Positions 35,509 through 43,855 of a DNA stretch of 64,000 nt are shown here, piece by piece. Location of the stretch: positions 124,001 through 188,000 of the forward strand of contig NZ_FNFO01000004.1 in NCBI RefSeq assembly GCF_900100765.1. The letters are read 5' to 3'. Numbering within the stretch: the first letter of the stretch is position 1; every line of letters begins with the position of its first letter. The DNA is from Catalinimonas alkaloidigena. Its GTDB lineage: Bacteria > Bacteroidota > Bacteroidia > Cytophagales > Flexibacteraceae. Under the pieces are notes generated by a model. The model was not told the DNA's origin and did no database searches. It saw only the letters and a list, made by a program, of their open reading frames with translations. The position numbers and the translations under genes are program-made.

Positions 35509-36101
35509 ACGATAAGGATAGGAAAGCAGGCTAGGATATAAATGCTCGTGGAGCGAACGGATTGGGCAAACGGCGGCAACCGCTCACCGAGCGTACGAAT
35601 TGTTTTCGGGAGAGGTATAGCAAGCTCCTCTACCTGTCAGAGAGTAGATCGCCTCAGATAAAAATCGATAGCACTGGACACGGCGCTGAAAACTGCCACC
35701 TAACCCGACCAGTAGTTACATGACATTTTCGGCGGTTGTGCTACCGAGATACTCCATCTGTGTTGGTAGCGTCTACGGTTTTCCAGCTCAGTAGTTACCC
35801 AATGGCCTGCCCTTAAATTATTAGATTTTCCCTAGACTCCCTATTTCGCACCACAGCCGCTTTCGTGGGCCGCCGCCCTTCTCCGTCCTATTCCTCGATT
35901 ACGAAGATAAAACGGGCTTCCGAGCGTATTTCCGGCAACACGCCCGGGAAAATCCCATTAACTCGGGCGTAGTTTTACGCTACCTGGCCTGAAAAATCCC
36001 CCCGCAAAAAGAGTACTTCATTGTTGGAAGTAACCCCCTAAGATGTTGACTTTTGCCAAGGAGTAAGGAAGATCCGTTTTGAATTTACGTGCATTGTCAT
36101 T
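35509..36101. other. Long intergenic region between divergent regulators
   Basis: 593 nt with no supported gene. It contains a 10-bp direct repeat, CAGTAGTTAC, at 35710-35719 and 35789-35798. An inverted pair between them, GCTACC (35740-35745) and GGTAGC (35765-35770), could bind a regulator or form a weak hairpin. It must hold promoters for the kinase (minus) and the PAS-LuxR gene (plus). Confidence 0.4.
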
Positions 36102-36851
36102 ATGAAAACCGTGGCCCATTCGTTCGCCCGTTTTCCAGACATGACTCGTTTCTGGCAGCAACCGCAGGCCGTTCCTCTTTCAGCCTTGCGGTTACTGCTC
36201 AAAGACAGTCCGTGTTTGGCTTGGGTGCTCCAGGTCGAAACAGGAACGTTCGCGTTTCTGAGTCGCAACGTGGAGTCGATTCTGGGGTATAGCCACGAGC
36301 AGTTCCGGGAGGGCGGTGCCTCGTTTGCCTGGCAATTGGTGCATCCGCAGGATGTCCAGCCGCTGCTGGCCTTAAAAGCCCGCATTGCGACGGTACTCGG
36401 CACCGTACCGAGCCACCAACAGGCGGCGTATCGTTTTCAATACGACTACCGCCTGCGCAAAGCCGACGGCACGTACGTGCGGCTGTTAGAGCAGAACTCC
36501 GTGTTGGCCATCAACGGAGACGGCAACATCACGCACCAGTTGGGCGTGTGCACGGACATTACGCACTGGAAACCGAAAAAGAGTTTGACCGCCACCGTAC
36601 GCTCGCACGAGCACGGGTGTCATAAAGTATTTTCAGCCCAGGACGAAATGGATGCACTTGAGAAACTCAGCCGCCGCGAAAAAGAGATCCTGACCCTGAT
36701 TGCGGAAGGCTACAGCAGCAAACAGATTGCCGATCGGCTTTCGATCAGCTTTCACACGGTCAGCAAACACCGGCAACACCTTTTTGAGAAAACACAAAGC
36801 CGCACGATGGGCGAACTGGTACGCTATGCCGTTGCCCACGAGATTATTTGA
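36102..36851 (+). CDS. PAS-LuxR transcriptional regulator
   Basis: 249 residues from ATG 36102. The PAS/PAC domain (about 25-155) has CLAWVLQVETGTFAFLSRNVESILGYSHEQFREGG, RLRKADGTYVRLLEQNSVLAINGDGNITHQLGVCTDIT. The C-terminal LuxR/GerE helix-turn-helix (about 185-249) is LSRREKEILTLIAEGYSSKQIADRLSISFHTVSKHRQHLFEKT. This one-component layout is common in Bacteroidota and senses a small-molecule or redox signal of unknown identity. Target genes unknown. Confidence 0.9.
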   Translation: MKTVAHSFARFPDMTRFWQQPQAVPLSALRLLLKDSPCLAWVLQVETGTFAFLSRNVESILGYSHEQFREGGASFAWQLVHPQDVQPLLALKARIATVLGTVPSHQQAAYRFQYDYRLRKADGTYVRLLEQNSVLAINGDGNITHQLGVCTDITHWKPKKSLTATVRSHEHGCHKVFSAQDEMDALEKLSRREKEILTLIAEGYSSKQIADRLSISFHTVSKHRQHLFEKTQSRTMGELVRYAVAHEII

Positions 36852-36868
36852 GTGAATGAAATACGACG

Positions 36869-37861
36869 CTATGGAGCCTTGCTAGGCAGCAAACTTTTTT
36901 CTACCCACCCGACGGCCTGTTGGAACCGATCCGGCCACGCGCCCTGGATCACCCGATAGTCCACCCCTTCTTCCGCCAATTGGGCACGATGCGAAGCATC
37001 CAGCCGCAGGCGATCAGACGCACTCAGGCGAGTGCCGTCCTGCACGAAGGGAACGTCAGGGCTCAGGTAGAGGTACATGTCAAACTTGTTTGACTCTTTC
37101 ACCCAGCCTGCCACCCGTAGCGTACACCCGAACAAGAACCGGGCGTACGACTTAGTGGTGAGCAGTTCCGTATCGCTGAAAAGAACCCGCCGCGCTGCGG
37201 GCAGCGCTTGTTGAATGCGTTGCGCCTGCGCCACCGCAATGGCGTCCAGGTCACTCCACCGACATTCGCGTGTCTGCGGCACCAAGTCGCGACCGGCTTC
37301 CGGCACAAAGACCGTTTGAAAATGATGCGCCAACTGTGCCGTCAACGTCGACTTTCCGGTCGATTCGGTGCCGACCACCGCAACCTTTCGTACGAAGAAG
37401 GGTCGGGCGGCAGGTGCCAGAAACTCCCAGTACTGCATTGGAGCGGTTCGGATGAGCGAGGCCGACACTGGTACCTGATTGCGGGGCGGATCGAACGGCA
37501 CGTGCACGATGCCCATCCATTCGGCCAGGTAATCGCCGTAAGGCTCAGACGTAAAAACGCCGTCGACTTCGGGCAAAAGGACCTGGAACGCTGCCGCCCA
37601 CCGGCGCGACACTTCCCATGACGACACCGACGTGTTCGGCAATTCCGCTTCGGCATACGAGAACAGTTTCACGTCGACCGTCGGATGCGCCGCCATCGAC
37701 GCCGCCACCCAGTCCCGACGAAGTTCGCCCGCCGTCGGCTCCCGGTCGCTGGCACACACCACAACGGTCAGCCGCGCACAGCGCACGCGAGCAAAATCCA
37801 TCAGGGCCAGATGCCCCCGGTGCAAAGGCAGAAACTTACCGAAAACGAACCCGTGTTTCAT
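36869..37861 (-). CDS. nadR: NadR: NMN adenylyltransferase / nicotinamide riboside kinase
   Basis: 330 residues. The N-terminal nucleotidyltransferase (about 1-145) has GFVFGKFLPLHRGHLALM and the VSASLIRTAP segment carrying the ISxTxIR-like site. The C-terminal P-loop kinase (about 155-330) has VGTESTGKST (Walker A, about 164-172), PEAGRDLV and FSDTELLTTK. Known NadR enzymes phosphorylate nicotinamide riboside to NMN and adenylate NMN to NAD+. This form lacks the N-terminal HTH of enterobacterial NadR, as usual for Bacteroidota. Last gene of a minus-strand operon after a TonB receptor and pnuC, overlapping pnuC by 26 nt. Confidence 0.94.
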   Translation of the reverse strand: MKHGFVFGKFLPLHRGHLALMDFARVRCARLTVVVCASDREPTAGELRRDWVAASMAAHPTVDVKLFSYAEAELPNTSVSSWEVSRRWAAAFQVLLPEVDGVFTSEPYGDYLAEWMGIVHVPFDPPRNQVPVSASLIRTAPMQYWEFLAPAARPFFVRKVAVVGTESTGKSTLTAQLAHHFQTVFVPEAGRDLVPQTRECRWSDLDAIAVAQAQRIQQALPAARRVLFSDTELLTTKSYARFLFGCTLRVAGWVKESNKFDMYLYLSPDVPFVQDGTRLSASDRLRLDASHRAQLAEEGVDYRVIQGAWPDRFQQAVGWVEKSLLPSKAP

Positions 37862-38498
37862 CGTGTAGCATCAGGTACCACTGCACACCGCCGTACAAAG
37901 CGATCAGCAGAAAGATTACGTATTCGAGCGCCATCAGGCGTATCTCTTTTTGAAAGTAGAGCACGCAGCTGACGGCATCCACCAACACCCACAACACCCA
38001 CGCTTCCAATCGTTTGCGAGCCAGTAGCACTGTCGCCACCACGCTCGCGCTGGTTGTAAACGCATCGGCCCAGGGATAAGCAGCCGGCTGCACGAACCAC
38101 TGCGGCAGCCACACGTGCACCCGCTGCATCGCCGCTCCCAACAGCAGGGTTCCCCCCACCACCATCGCCCCGGCAAGTGCCTGTTGCCTTGCCGAAAGCC
38201 AGGCGATTCGGACGGAATCGGCTTTCTTCTTCTGCCACTGCTGCCATCCATAGAGTGTCACCGTCAGGAAGTACACCTGCAACAGCATATCCGAGTACAG
38301 GTGTACCTGATAGAAAATAATCATAAACGCCAGCACGTTGACCACCCCGAACGGCCACGTCAGCACCTGAGCGCGGGCGGCATACACCACCGAGACCAGC
38401 CCCGTAACTGTCCCCACCAGTTCGATAAAGCTCAAGGGATAACCCCACACGTCCACCAGAGGGGCTTGCACGTCCGTAAGCGTATTCAGAAGTTCCAT
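37836..38498 (-). CDS. pnuC: PnuC-family nicotinamide riboside transporter
   Basis: 220 residues from ATG 38498. About seven TM helices with the PnuC signatures LSFIELVGTVTGLVSVVYAARAQVLTWPFGVVNVLAFMIIFYQVHLYSDMLLQVYFLTVTLYGWQQW and WVLVDAVSCVLYFQKEIRLMALEYVIFLLIALYGGVQWY. PnuC proteins let nicotinamide riboside (or thiamine in relatives) cross the inner membrane, trapped by downstream phosphorylation. NadR immediately downstream argues for nicotinamide riboside. Its start overlaps the TonB receptor stop and its end overlaps nadR. Confidence 0.93.
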   Translation of the reverse strand: MELLNTLTDVQAPLVDVWGYPLSFIELVGTVTGLVSVVYAARAQVLTWPFGVVNVLAFMIIFYQVHLYSDMLLQVYFLTVTLYGWQQWQKKKADSVRIAWLSARQQALAGAMVVGGTLLLGAAMQRVHVWLPQWFVQPAAYPWADAFTTSASVVATVLLARKRLEAWVLWVLVDAVSCVLYFQKEIRLMALEYVIFLLIALYGGVQWYLMLHDETRVRFR

Positions 38499-40480
38499 GT
38501 CACTGAGCTGTACCAATGGCGCGGTGCCTGCACAAAATAGCGTGGGGTGCCGCTCCAGTCGATGTAACCGTGGCTAAAGTACCGAACATTGGTCAGGTTG
38601 TTTACGCGCAGACGCACCTGCCAGGCCCCCCACCGGTACGCCGCCTCGGCATGCCAAGTCACGAAGGCGGGTAACGTCTCTTCGTTAGCGAAATCCAGGT
38701 AGGAAGTGCCCTGGTACCGCATGCGCAGCCCGGCCTGCCAGGGCCCTTGAGCAAAGCGAAGTTCCTGATTGACCAGCACTTGCGGCGTCAGTACCGGTGC
38801 CACTCGTGCTTCTCCTTCCCGGATCTGGTTGTACGAAAACGTCGACTGGTGGGCCAGCTCCCAAACCCGTCCGAGGCGATAAGTCGCTTCAACTTCCAGC
38901 CCGCTGCGAAAACTGCGCGCCACGTCGCTGTGCAGCGGCAATCCATTGGGTCCAAACTGACCGTTCAGCACAATTTCGTTCCGAAACGACAGGTAATACA
39001 GGTTGGTCTGCAGATGCCCCTTGGCATACGGCAGGCGCAGGCCCAGTTCATGATCCACGACGTACTCGGCCGAAACGATGTTCAACAGCGGCTGCCCCAG
39101 CGAATCGGCCAGCAAGTTGTCTTCACCGTTCAGTAAGTCATTGCGCGTCGGCTCGCGGCCCGTGCGCCCCAGGCTGTAGTACAACGTGGCTGCGCCCAGA
39201 TTGCGCGTTACCCCAAACTTCGGATTCAGGAAGGTCCAGCGCAGGGGCGCCACGGCGACATCGCCCCGGTAAACGAAATCGGTATAACGCAGCTGCAAGT
39301 CGCCAAACAGGGTCCAGTGGGGCAGCCGGTACACCAACTTGCTAAACCCACTAACCTCCTGCCGGAAGCCCCGATTGGTGTACAACGTGCCGGAGTTCGT
39401 TTCTGAGCCGAGGTGCCGCCGCACGTACGTGTTGGCGTGGAAACCGCTCACCCACTGGTACTTCGTTTTCTCGACCGTGTAGTTGCTGAACACCCCGGCG
39501 AAGTGCGATCGGAAGGCGTAGTTGTACAGCGCATCGGTTGCAGGCAGGCCCAGGAAATTATTCAGGTCGAAATCGTAGTTACCGTCGAGGTAATTGTAGT
39601 AAACGCACGATTTCCAGGTACCGTGCTCGCCAACCCGATAGCCATGTTGCAGGTACAGCAACGATTGCAGAAAAGCGTCGTCTTCCTGCCGACTGTTGGC
39701 ATTGGTACGAGGATCTTGTGCAACGACTTCTTTCGGCACGCCGATCCACGCCAATTGGTTGGCCTGCCGTCCGGTGAAGCCGGTCAGCTTCCAGCTGTGG
39801 CGCCCCCGGTAGTGACCTGCACTGTAGAATACCGACCCCGATGTGTTGCCCGCATGGTATTTGTAACCGTCAGAATGGAGGTACGAAGCCCGTACGTAGG
39901 CCCCCGTCTGGTTCCGATCCCCGGTCTGGTACTTGCCGTACACGCGGTAGGTCTGAAACGAGCCGTACCCGGCACCCACTTCGCCCCCGGCCGTTCCGAA
40001 CAACGAAGGCGACTCCAGTTGCAGGCTTCCGGCGTAGCTGGCCGCGCCGTTTTGCGACGTGCCCACCCCGCGCTGCACCTGCATGCGCCGCACCGAGTTG
40101 AGCAAGTCAGGATAGTTGGAAAAATAAGCGCCCTGGTCTTCCGGTTCGTTCAGCGGCACACCGTCTAGGGTGATGTTCAGGCGCGTCTGGTCCAGCCCAC
40201 GCAACCGAAAATACGCATAGCCCAACGCACTTCCCGCATCAGAATACGCCGTTACAGAAGGCGTCTGGGTCAGCATCAGGGCGGGTTCCTGACCGTAATA
40301 GCGTTGGTTAATTTCGTTGGAATTCAGGTTCTGGAACGTGATCGGTGTCTCGCGCGAAGCGTTGTAATCGGCCGAAACGGTCACTTCTTTCAGGGTATCG
40401 GCCGGGGTGACCACCGCCGCCGTTTGGGCCCAACCCACCATCCCCCACCCCAGCCAACATATCATCGTAAACTTCATCAT
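38486..40480 (-). CDS. TonB-dependent receptor for an NAD precursor (inferred)
   Basis: 664 residues with signal peptide (MICWLGWGMVGWAQ). A TonB box-like segment, LKEVTVSADY, precedes the plug domain (about 45-160; ALMLTQTPSVTAYSDAGSALGYAYFRLRGLDQTRLNITLDGVPLNEPEDQGAYFSNYPDL). A 22-strand barrel ends in the outer-membrane C-terminal motif HWYSSVTWNF. There is no carboxypeptidase-like N-terminal domain. As first gene of the operon with pnuC and nadR, it probably imports nicotinamide riboside or a related pyridine nucleoside. Two NrtR-like operators lie immediately upstream, the nearer only 4 nt from the start codon. Confidence 0.92.
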   Translation of the reverse strand: MMKFTMICWLGWGMVGWAQTAAVVTPADTLKEVTVSADYNASRETPITFQNLNSNEINQRYYGQEPALMLTQTPSVTAYSDAGSALGYAYFRLRGLDQTRLNITLDGVPLNEPEDQGAYFSNYPDLLNSVRRMQVQRGVGTSQNGAASYAGSLQLESPSLFGTAGGEVGAGYGSFQTYRVYGKYQTGDRNQTGAYVRASYLHSDGYKYHAGNTSGSVFYSAGHYRGRHSWKLTGFTGRQANQLAWIGVPKEVVAQDPRTNANSRQEDDAFLQSLLYLQHGYRVGEHGTWKSCVYYNYLDGNYDFDLNNFLGLPATDALYNYAFRSHFAGVFSNYTVEKTKYQWVSGFHANTYVRRHLGSETNSGTLYTNRGFRQEVSGFSKLVYRLPHWTLFGDLQLRYTDFVYRGDVAVAPLRWTFLNPKFGVTRNLGAATLYYSLGRTGREPTRNDLLNGEDNLLADSLGQPLLNIVSAEYVVDHELGLRLPYAKGHLQTNLYYLSFRNEIVLNGQFGPNGLPLHSDVARSFRSGLEVEATYRLGRVWELAHQSTFSYNQIREGEARVAPVLTPQVLVNQELRFAQGPWQAGLRMRYQGTSYLDFANEETLPAFVTWHAEAAYRWGAWQVRLRVNNLTNVRYFSHGYIDWSGTPRYFVQAPRHWYSSVTWNF

Positions 40481-40484
40481 TTTA

Positions 40485-40505
40485 TTTGCGTATTATCAAC
40501 ACAAA
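40485..40505. promoter_or_regulatory. Putative NrtR operator, site 1
   Basis: TTTGCGT (40485-40491), 7-nt spacer, ACACAAA (40499-40505): an imperfect 21-bp palindrome directly before the TonB receptor start at 40480. It shares half-site and spacing with site 2, 51 bp away (about five helical turns). Confidence 0.7.
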
Positions 40506-40535
40506 TAAAAGTTCTTTTCTTCGTATCTCACAATT

Positions 40536-40556
40536 TTTGCGTCAATTTCACACAAA
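40536..40556. promoter_or_regulatory. Putative NrtR operator, site 2
   Basis: TTTGCGT (40536-40542), 7-nt spacer, ACACAAA (40550-40556). Half-sites are identical to site 1. It lies between the end of the Nudix regulator gene and the TonB receptor promoter region. Confidence 0.7.
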
Positions 40557-40561
40557 TAAAT

Positions 40562-41248
40562 TTAGATTTCGAACGTAAATCCCTGGTGCTGAAGTGCTTG
40601 GTACCGCTCCGCATGAAAGCGGTATAAATCGCCCGGCCGGCCGGAGCCTTCGTGACGCTGCTTTTCGGACGTCTTTTCGAGCAAACCCAGTTTCAGGATC
40701 TTTTTTTTGAAGTTCCGCCGGTCGATGGGCCGGTCCAGCACGGTCTGATAGAGTTTTTCCAGCTCCGAAAAGGGAAAGGTCTTATCCAGCAATTCGAAAC
40801 CTACGGGCGCGTAAGTCAGCTTTCCCCGCAACCGCTCCAGCGCCGTCGCCACGATCGTAGCGTGGTCAAACGCCAGGGCGGGCAGCGACTTCATCGGAAA
40901 CCAGGCGGCTTCACTGGCGTCCGTCGCGGCCTGTAAGCGAAACGCATCGGGCCGTACCAGTCCGAAGTAGGCCACCGATACCACACGGTTCCGAGGGTCG
41001 CGGTCGGGTTGCCCAAACGTGTACAGTTGCTCTAGATAGCGAATCGAGACGCCCGTTTCCTCCTGCAACTCCCGCGTCACGGCCTCCTCCAGCGACTCTT
41101 CGTTGTGCACCAGTCCTCCCGGCAACGCCCAGGCATGGCGAAAAGGCGGAATGTTGCGCTTGATGAGTAGGACCGACAGCCCTTCGCGCGAGGTATAGCC
41201 GAACACGACCGCATCGACCGATACCCGAATGGATTGATTCTCTGGCAT
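40562..41248 (-). CDS. nrtR: NrtR-type Nudix transcriptional regulator of NAD metabolism
   Basis: 228 residues from ATG 41248 (MPENQSIRVSVDAVVFGY); the longer frame upstream is spurious. The N-terminal Nudix domain has HAWALPGGLVHNEESLEEAVTRELQEETGV, close to a full Nudix box. The C-terminal winged helix (about 150-228) has LLDKTFPFSELEKLYQTVLDRPIDRRNFKKKILKLGLLEKT and SGRPGDLYRF, the NrtR hallmark. NrtR proteins bind ADP-ribose and release operators of NAD synthesis genes. It sits directly upstream of the TonB receptor-pnuC-nadR operon, and palindromes of one type are found at both promoters. Function is therefore well supported by context. Confidence 0.9.
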   Translation of the reverse strand: MPENQSIRVSVDAVVFGYTSREGLSVLLIKRNIPPFRHAWALPGGLVHNEESLEEAVTRELQEETGVSIRYLEQLYTFGQPDRDPRNRVVSVAYFGLVRPDAFRLQAATDASEAAWFPMKSLPALAFDHATIVATALERLRGKLTYAPVGFELLDKTFPFSELEKLYQTVLDRPIDRRNFKKKILKLGLLEKTSEKQRHEGSGRPGDLYRFHAERYQALQHQGFTFEI

Positions 41249-41267
41249 GTGCCGAAAGTAAAGAACT

Positions 41268-41288
41268 TTTCCGTACTTTGTACGCAAA
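41268..41288. promoter_or_regulatory. Putative NrtR operator, site 3 (autoregulatory/divergent)
   Basis: TTTCCGT (41268-41274), 7-nt spacer, ACGCAAA (41282-41288); read on the minus strand it is TTTGCGT-N7-ACGGAAA. One mismatch from symmetric. It lies in the divergent promoter between nrtR and the phosphatase-like gene, so it could control both. Confidence 0.62.
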
Positions 41289-41325
41289 TGCGGCAGCCAC
41301 TTGCTTTGCCGCACGGATGTCCAAG

Positions 41326-41649
41326 ATGAAAAACGTACTTTTTGTGTGCAGCCGCAATCGCCTGCGGAGCCCAACGGCCGAACGAATTTTCGCAGAAGAA
41401 CCGGACCTACAAACGGCTTCGGCCGGCCTGAGTCCCGATGCGGAAGAGCAACTGACGCCCGAGCACCTGGCCTGGGCCGACGTCGTGATCGTGATGGAGT
41501 CGATGCACCGCCGCAAACTTGCGCAGCGATTCCGTACGCACCTGCGCGGGAAGCGCGTGCGTTGCCTCGACATTCCCGACCGATACGCGTACATGGACCC
41601 CGATCTGATTCACCTGCTGCGGCGCAAAGTGCCGCCGCTTCTCCGCTAA
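41326..41649 (+). CDS. Low-molecular-weight protein tyrosine phosphatase-like protein
   Basis: 107 residues from ATG 41326 (MKNVLFVCSRNRLRSPTAE); ATG 41317 is also possible. The CX5R signature loop is intact (Cys8 to Arg14), followed by Ser and PTAERIF. A DIPDRYAYMDPDL segment near residue 85 could supply the general acid Asp. The protein is about 40 residues shorter than classic LMW-PTPs, as in a known short Bacteroidota/Proteobacteria subfamily. Predicted to hydrolyse phosphotyrosine or a small phosphorylated substrate in the cytoplasm. The ADP-ribosylglycohydrolase gene begins 10 nt downstream. Confidence 0.85.
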   Translation: MKNVLFVCSRNRLRSPTAERIFAEEPDLQTASAGLSPDAEEQLTPEHLAWADVVIVMESMHRRKLAQRFRTHLRGKRVRCLDIPDRYAYMDPDLIHLLRRKVPPLLR

Positions 41650-41659
41650 CTCCTTCACA

Positions 41660-42607
41660 ATGCTTGTTTCTCTTTCTATCCCTGACCGCCTGGCCGGGGG
41701 CCTCTGGGGCCTGTTGGTGGGCGATGCCCTGGGCGTTCCCTACGAATTTCACGCGCCTTCGGCGCTACCGCCACGGGAGCAACTGGACATGACACCACCC
41801 GCCGACTTTCAGCGTGCTCACGCCCGCGTTCCCGTCGGCACGTGGTCGGACGATGGTGCGCAGGCTCTGGCGCTGCTGGCGTCCCTCCTCCACTGCCACG
41901 AGCTGGACCTGGACGATTTTGGGCGACGACTGCTCAACTGGCAGGACTGGGGCTACCTGGCGGTCGATGGAGAAGTATTCGACATTGGTATCCAGACCAG
42001 CCGGGCGCTGCAGGCCTTGCGTTCCGGTACACCGCCGGCACTGGCGGGTCCTCGCGACGAGATGGCCAACGGCAACGGATCGCTCATGCGGGTGTTGCCG
42101 CTGGCACTCTGGCACCGGGGCAGCGATCTTGACCTGATTCGGCAGGCAGAGCGCCAGTCGCTGGTGACGCACGGGCACCTGCGGGCGCAGGTATGTTGTG
42201 CTCTGTATTGCCTCTGGGCCCGACGGTTGTTGCAGGAGGCGACCGATCCCTGGCACGAAGTCATTGCAACCCTGCATCAACATTATGGGGACGATTCGCT
42301 CGCTTGGGAACAACTTGCCTGGCACGTCCGTCCTCACGATCCGCCCGACGGCTCCGGTTCCGGTTACGTAGTCGATTGCCTGCGGTCGGCCCGCTGGGCC
42401 GTTGAAACCGGTCATTCGTACGAAGCGGTGGTCAAAAACGCGATCAGCTTGGGACGAGACACCGACACCACGGCATGTGTAGCCGGGGGCATCGCCGGCA
42501 TTCAATACGGCTGGCAGGGCATTCCCGAACGCTGGCGACAACAGCTTCGCGGCCGTGACCTGTTCGAGCCGCTGTTGAAGCAATTAGTGCAGGCGCACCA
42601 CGCCTGA
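41660..42607 (+). CDS. ADP-ribosylglycohydrolase (DraG/ARH family)
   Basis: 315 residues. All-helical ARH fold with metal-binding motifs GGLWGLLVGDALGVPYEF, GTWSDDGAQALAL (in place of the usual TDDT), ANGNGSLMRVLPLAL and LGRDTDTTACVAGGIAG. Family members remove ADP-ribose from arginine, dinitrogenase reductase, thymidine or free ADP-ribosyl compounds. The SDDG change at the first metal site is worth checking for activity. Placement 10 nt after the phosphatase-like gene and divergent from nrtR puts it in an NAD/ADP-ribose neighbourhood, with a possible NrtR site at the shared promoter. Confidence 0.91.
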   Translation: MLVSLSIPDRLAGGLWGLLVGDALGVPYEFHAPSALPPREQLDMTPPADFQRAHARVPVGTWSDDGAQALALLASLLHCHELDLDDFGRRLLNWQDWGYLAVDGEVFDIGIQTSRALQALRSGTPPALAGPRDEMANGNGSLMRVLPLALWHRGSDLDLIRQAERQSLVTHGHLRAQVCCALYCLWARRLLQEATDPWHEVIATLHQHYGDDSLAWEQLAWHVRPHDPPDGSGSGYVVDCLRSARWAVETGHSYEAVVKNAISLGRDTDTTACVAGGIAGIQYGWQGIPERWRQQLRGRDLFEPLLKQLVQAHHA

Positions 42608-42619
42608 ATCGGCGCACTC

Positions 42620-43783
42620 TTAGTTGTCGCGAACACACCGGAAACCGGCATGCGACAGCCCGGTATCGGGGCTGGATTTCATGCGGGCCGACGCGCGGTA
42701 CGAACTGCAGTAGGAGTCGTGGCAGAGGAACGAGCCGCCACGCTGGACGCGCTTCGGAACGGTCGGCTCCTGTGGGTCGTAACTCTGGGCGGGCCCCTGC
42801 GGATTGTGCACCGTGCCCCGTTGCTGAAGCGTTTGGTAATAGTCGGGCCGATAAAAATCCTGGCACCACTCCCAAACGTTTCCGGCCATATCGTAGAGGC
42901 CGTACCCATTGGGCGCAAACGACCTGACCGGGGCGGCCGTGTAGAATCCATCCTTTTCGGTATTCTGATCGGGGAAGCGCCCTTGCCAGGTGTTGGCTTT
43001 GGACACACCGGCCTCCACATGCTCGTTTCCCCAGGGATAAACGGCGCCCTCCAATCCGCCGCGGGCGGCCCACTCCCACTCGGCTTCGGTCGGCAGACGT
43101 TTGCCCGCCCACCGCGCGTAAGCCTGGGCATCGTCCCACGAGACGTGTACGACCGGGTAGTCGTCTTTGCCTGCGATGCTGCTGCCCGGCCCTTCAGGAT
43201 GTTGCCAGTCGGCACCGGGCTGCCACTGCCACCACTGTGCATAGTTGTTGAGACTCACAGGATGTGTCGGGGCGGTGAAGACCAATGAACTGGCGACCAG
43301 CACACTATCGGGCGGCTTGGGCGTGCCGGGCGGCAACTGCTTCCGGAGCTCCTCCCAGTCGGGTTTGCGTTCGGCGGTGGTGACGTAGTCGGTGGCTTCC
43401 ACAAAAGCACGGAACTGGGCGTTGGTGACTTCGGTCACGTCCATCCAAAACGAATCTACGGCCACCGAATGCTTAGGAAATTCGTCGGGACGGGCCTGGT
43501 TGTTGTCGGCTCCCATGGCAAACGTTCCGCCCGGAATCAGCACCATGCCTTCGGCAGAAGCGGCCACTTGGGCGTCGGTACCGATAGGACTCGCGACGGG
43601 GGTCGTAGCAAAACGGCTGGGCAGGTTGCTCGTGCAGGTGATGGTATCGGCCGCGACCCGTTGCGACCGGGCGGCCGCCGACTCCTCAGCCGACTGGCAC
43701 CCCGCCAGCACCAGCAGCGTTAGGGTTGCACCGTAGAAAAAAGTGGGACGGGCGGTACGCCTCCTCCGAAAGAGCGACATCAT
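42620..43783 (-). CDS. Formylglycine-generating-enzyme (SUMF1)-like lipoprotein
   Basis: 387 residues. Basic N-terminus, hydrophobic core and lipobox LVLAGC (Cys about 28) make it a lipoprotein facing the periplasm or surface. The SUMF1 domain starts at MVLIPGGTFAMGADN and runs through VTNAQFRAFVEATDYVT, PVVHVSWDDAQAYARWAGKRLPTEAEWEWAARGG, YPWGN and NGYGLYDMAGNVWEWCQDFY. The end RGGSFLCHDSYCSSYR has both cysteines (Cys354, Cys359) at the positions of the catalytic pair of true FGE, which most SUMF1 paralogues lack. True FGEs convert a sulfatase Cys to formylglycine. No sulfatase gene is nearby. Confidence 0.9.
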   Translation of the reverse strand: MMSLFRRRRTARPTFFYGATLTLLVLAGCQSAEESAAARSQRVAADTITCTSNLPSRFATTPVASPIGTDAQVAASAEGMVLIPGGTFAMGADNNQARPDEFPKHSVAVDSFWMDVTEVTNAQFRAFVEATDYVTTAERKPDWEELRKQLPPGTPKPPDSVLVASSLVFTAPTHPVSLNNYAQWWQWQPGADWQHPEGPGSSIAGKDDYPVVHVSWDDAQAYARWAGKRLPTEAEWEWAARGGLEGAVYPWGNEHVEAGVSKANTWQGRFPDQNTEKDGFYTAAPVRSFAPNGYGLYDMAGNVWEWCQDFYRPDYYQTLQQRGTVHNPQGPAQSYDPQEPTVPKRVQRGGSFLCHDSYCSSYRASARMKSSPDTGLSHAGFRCVRDN

Positions 43784-43855
43784 TTGCGCGTATGCTTGAC
43801 TAAACCGTTCCGCTAAAAGTAATGGATTTTGCAGGGAACGGCACGAGGACGCCGG

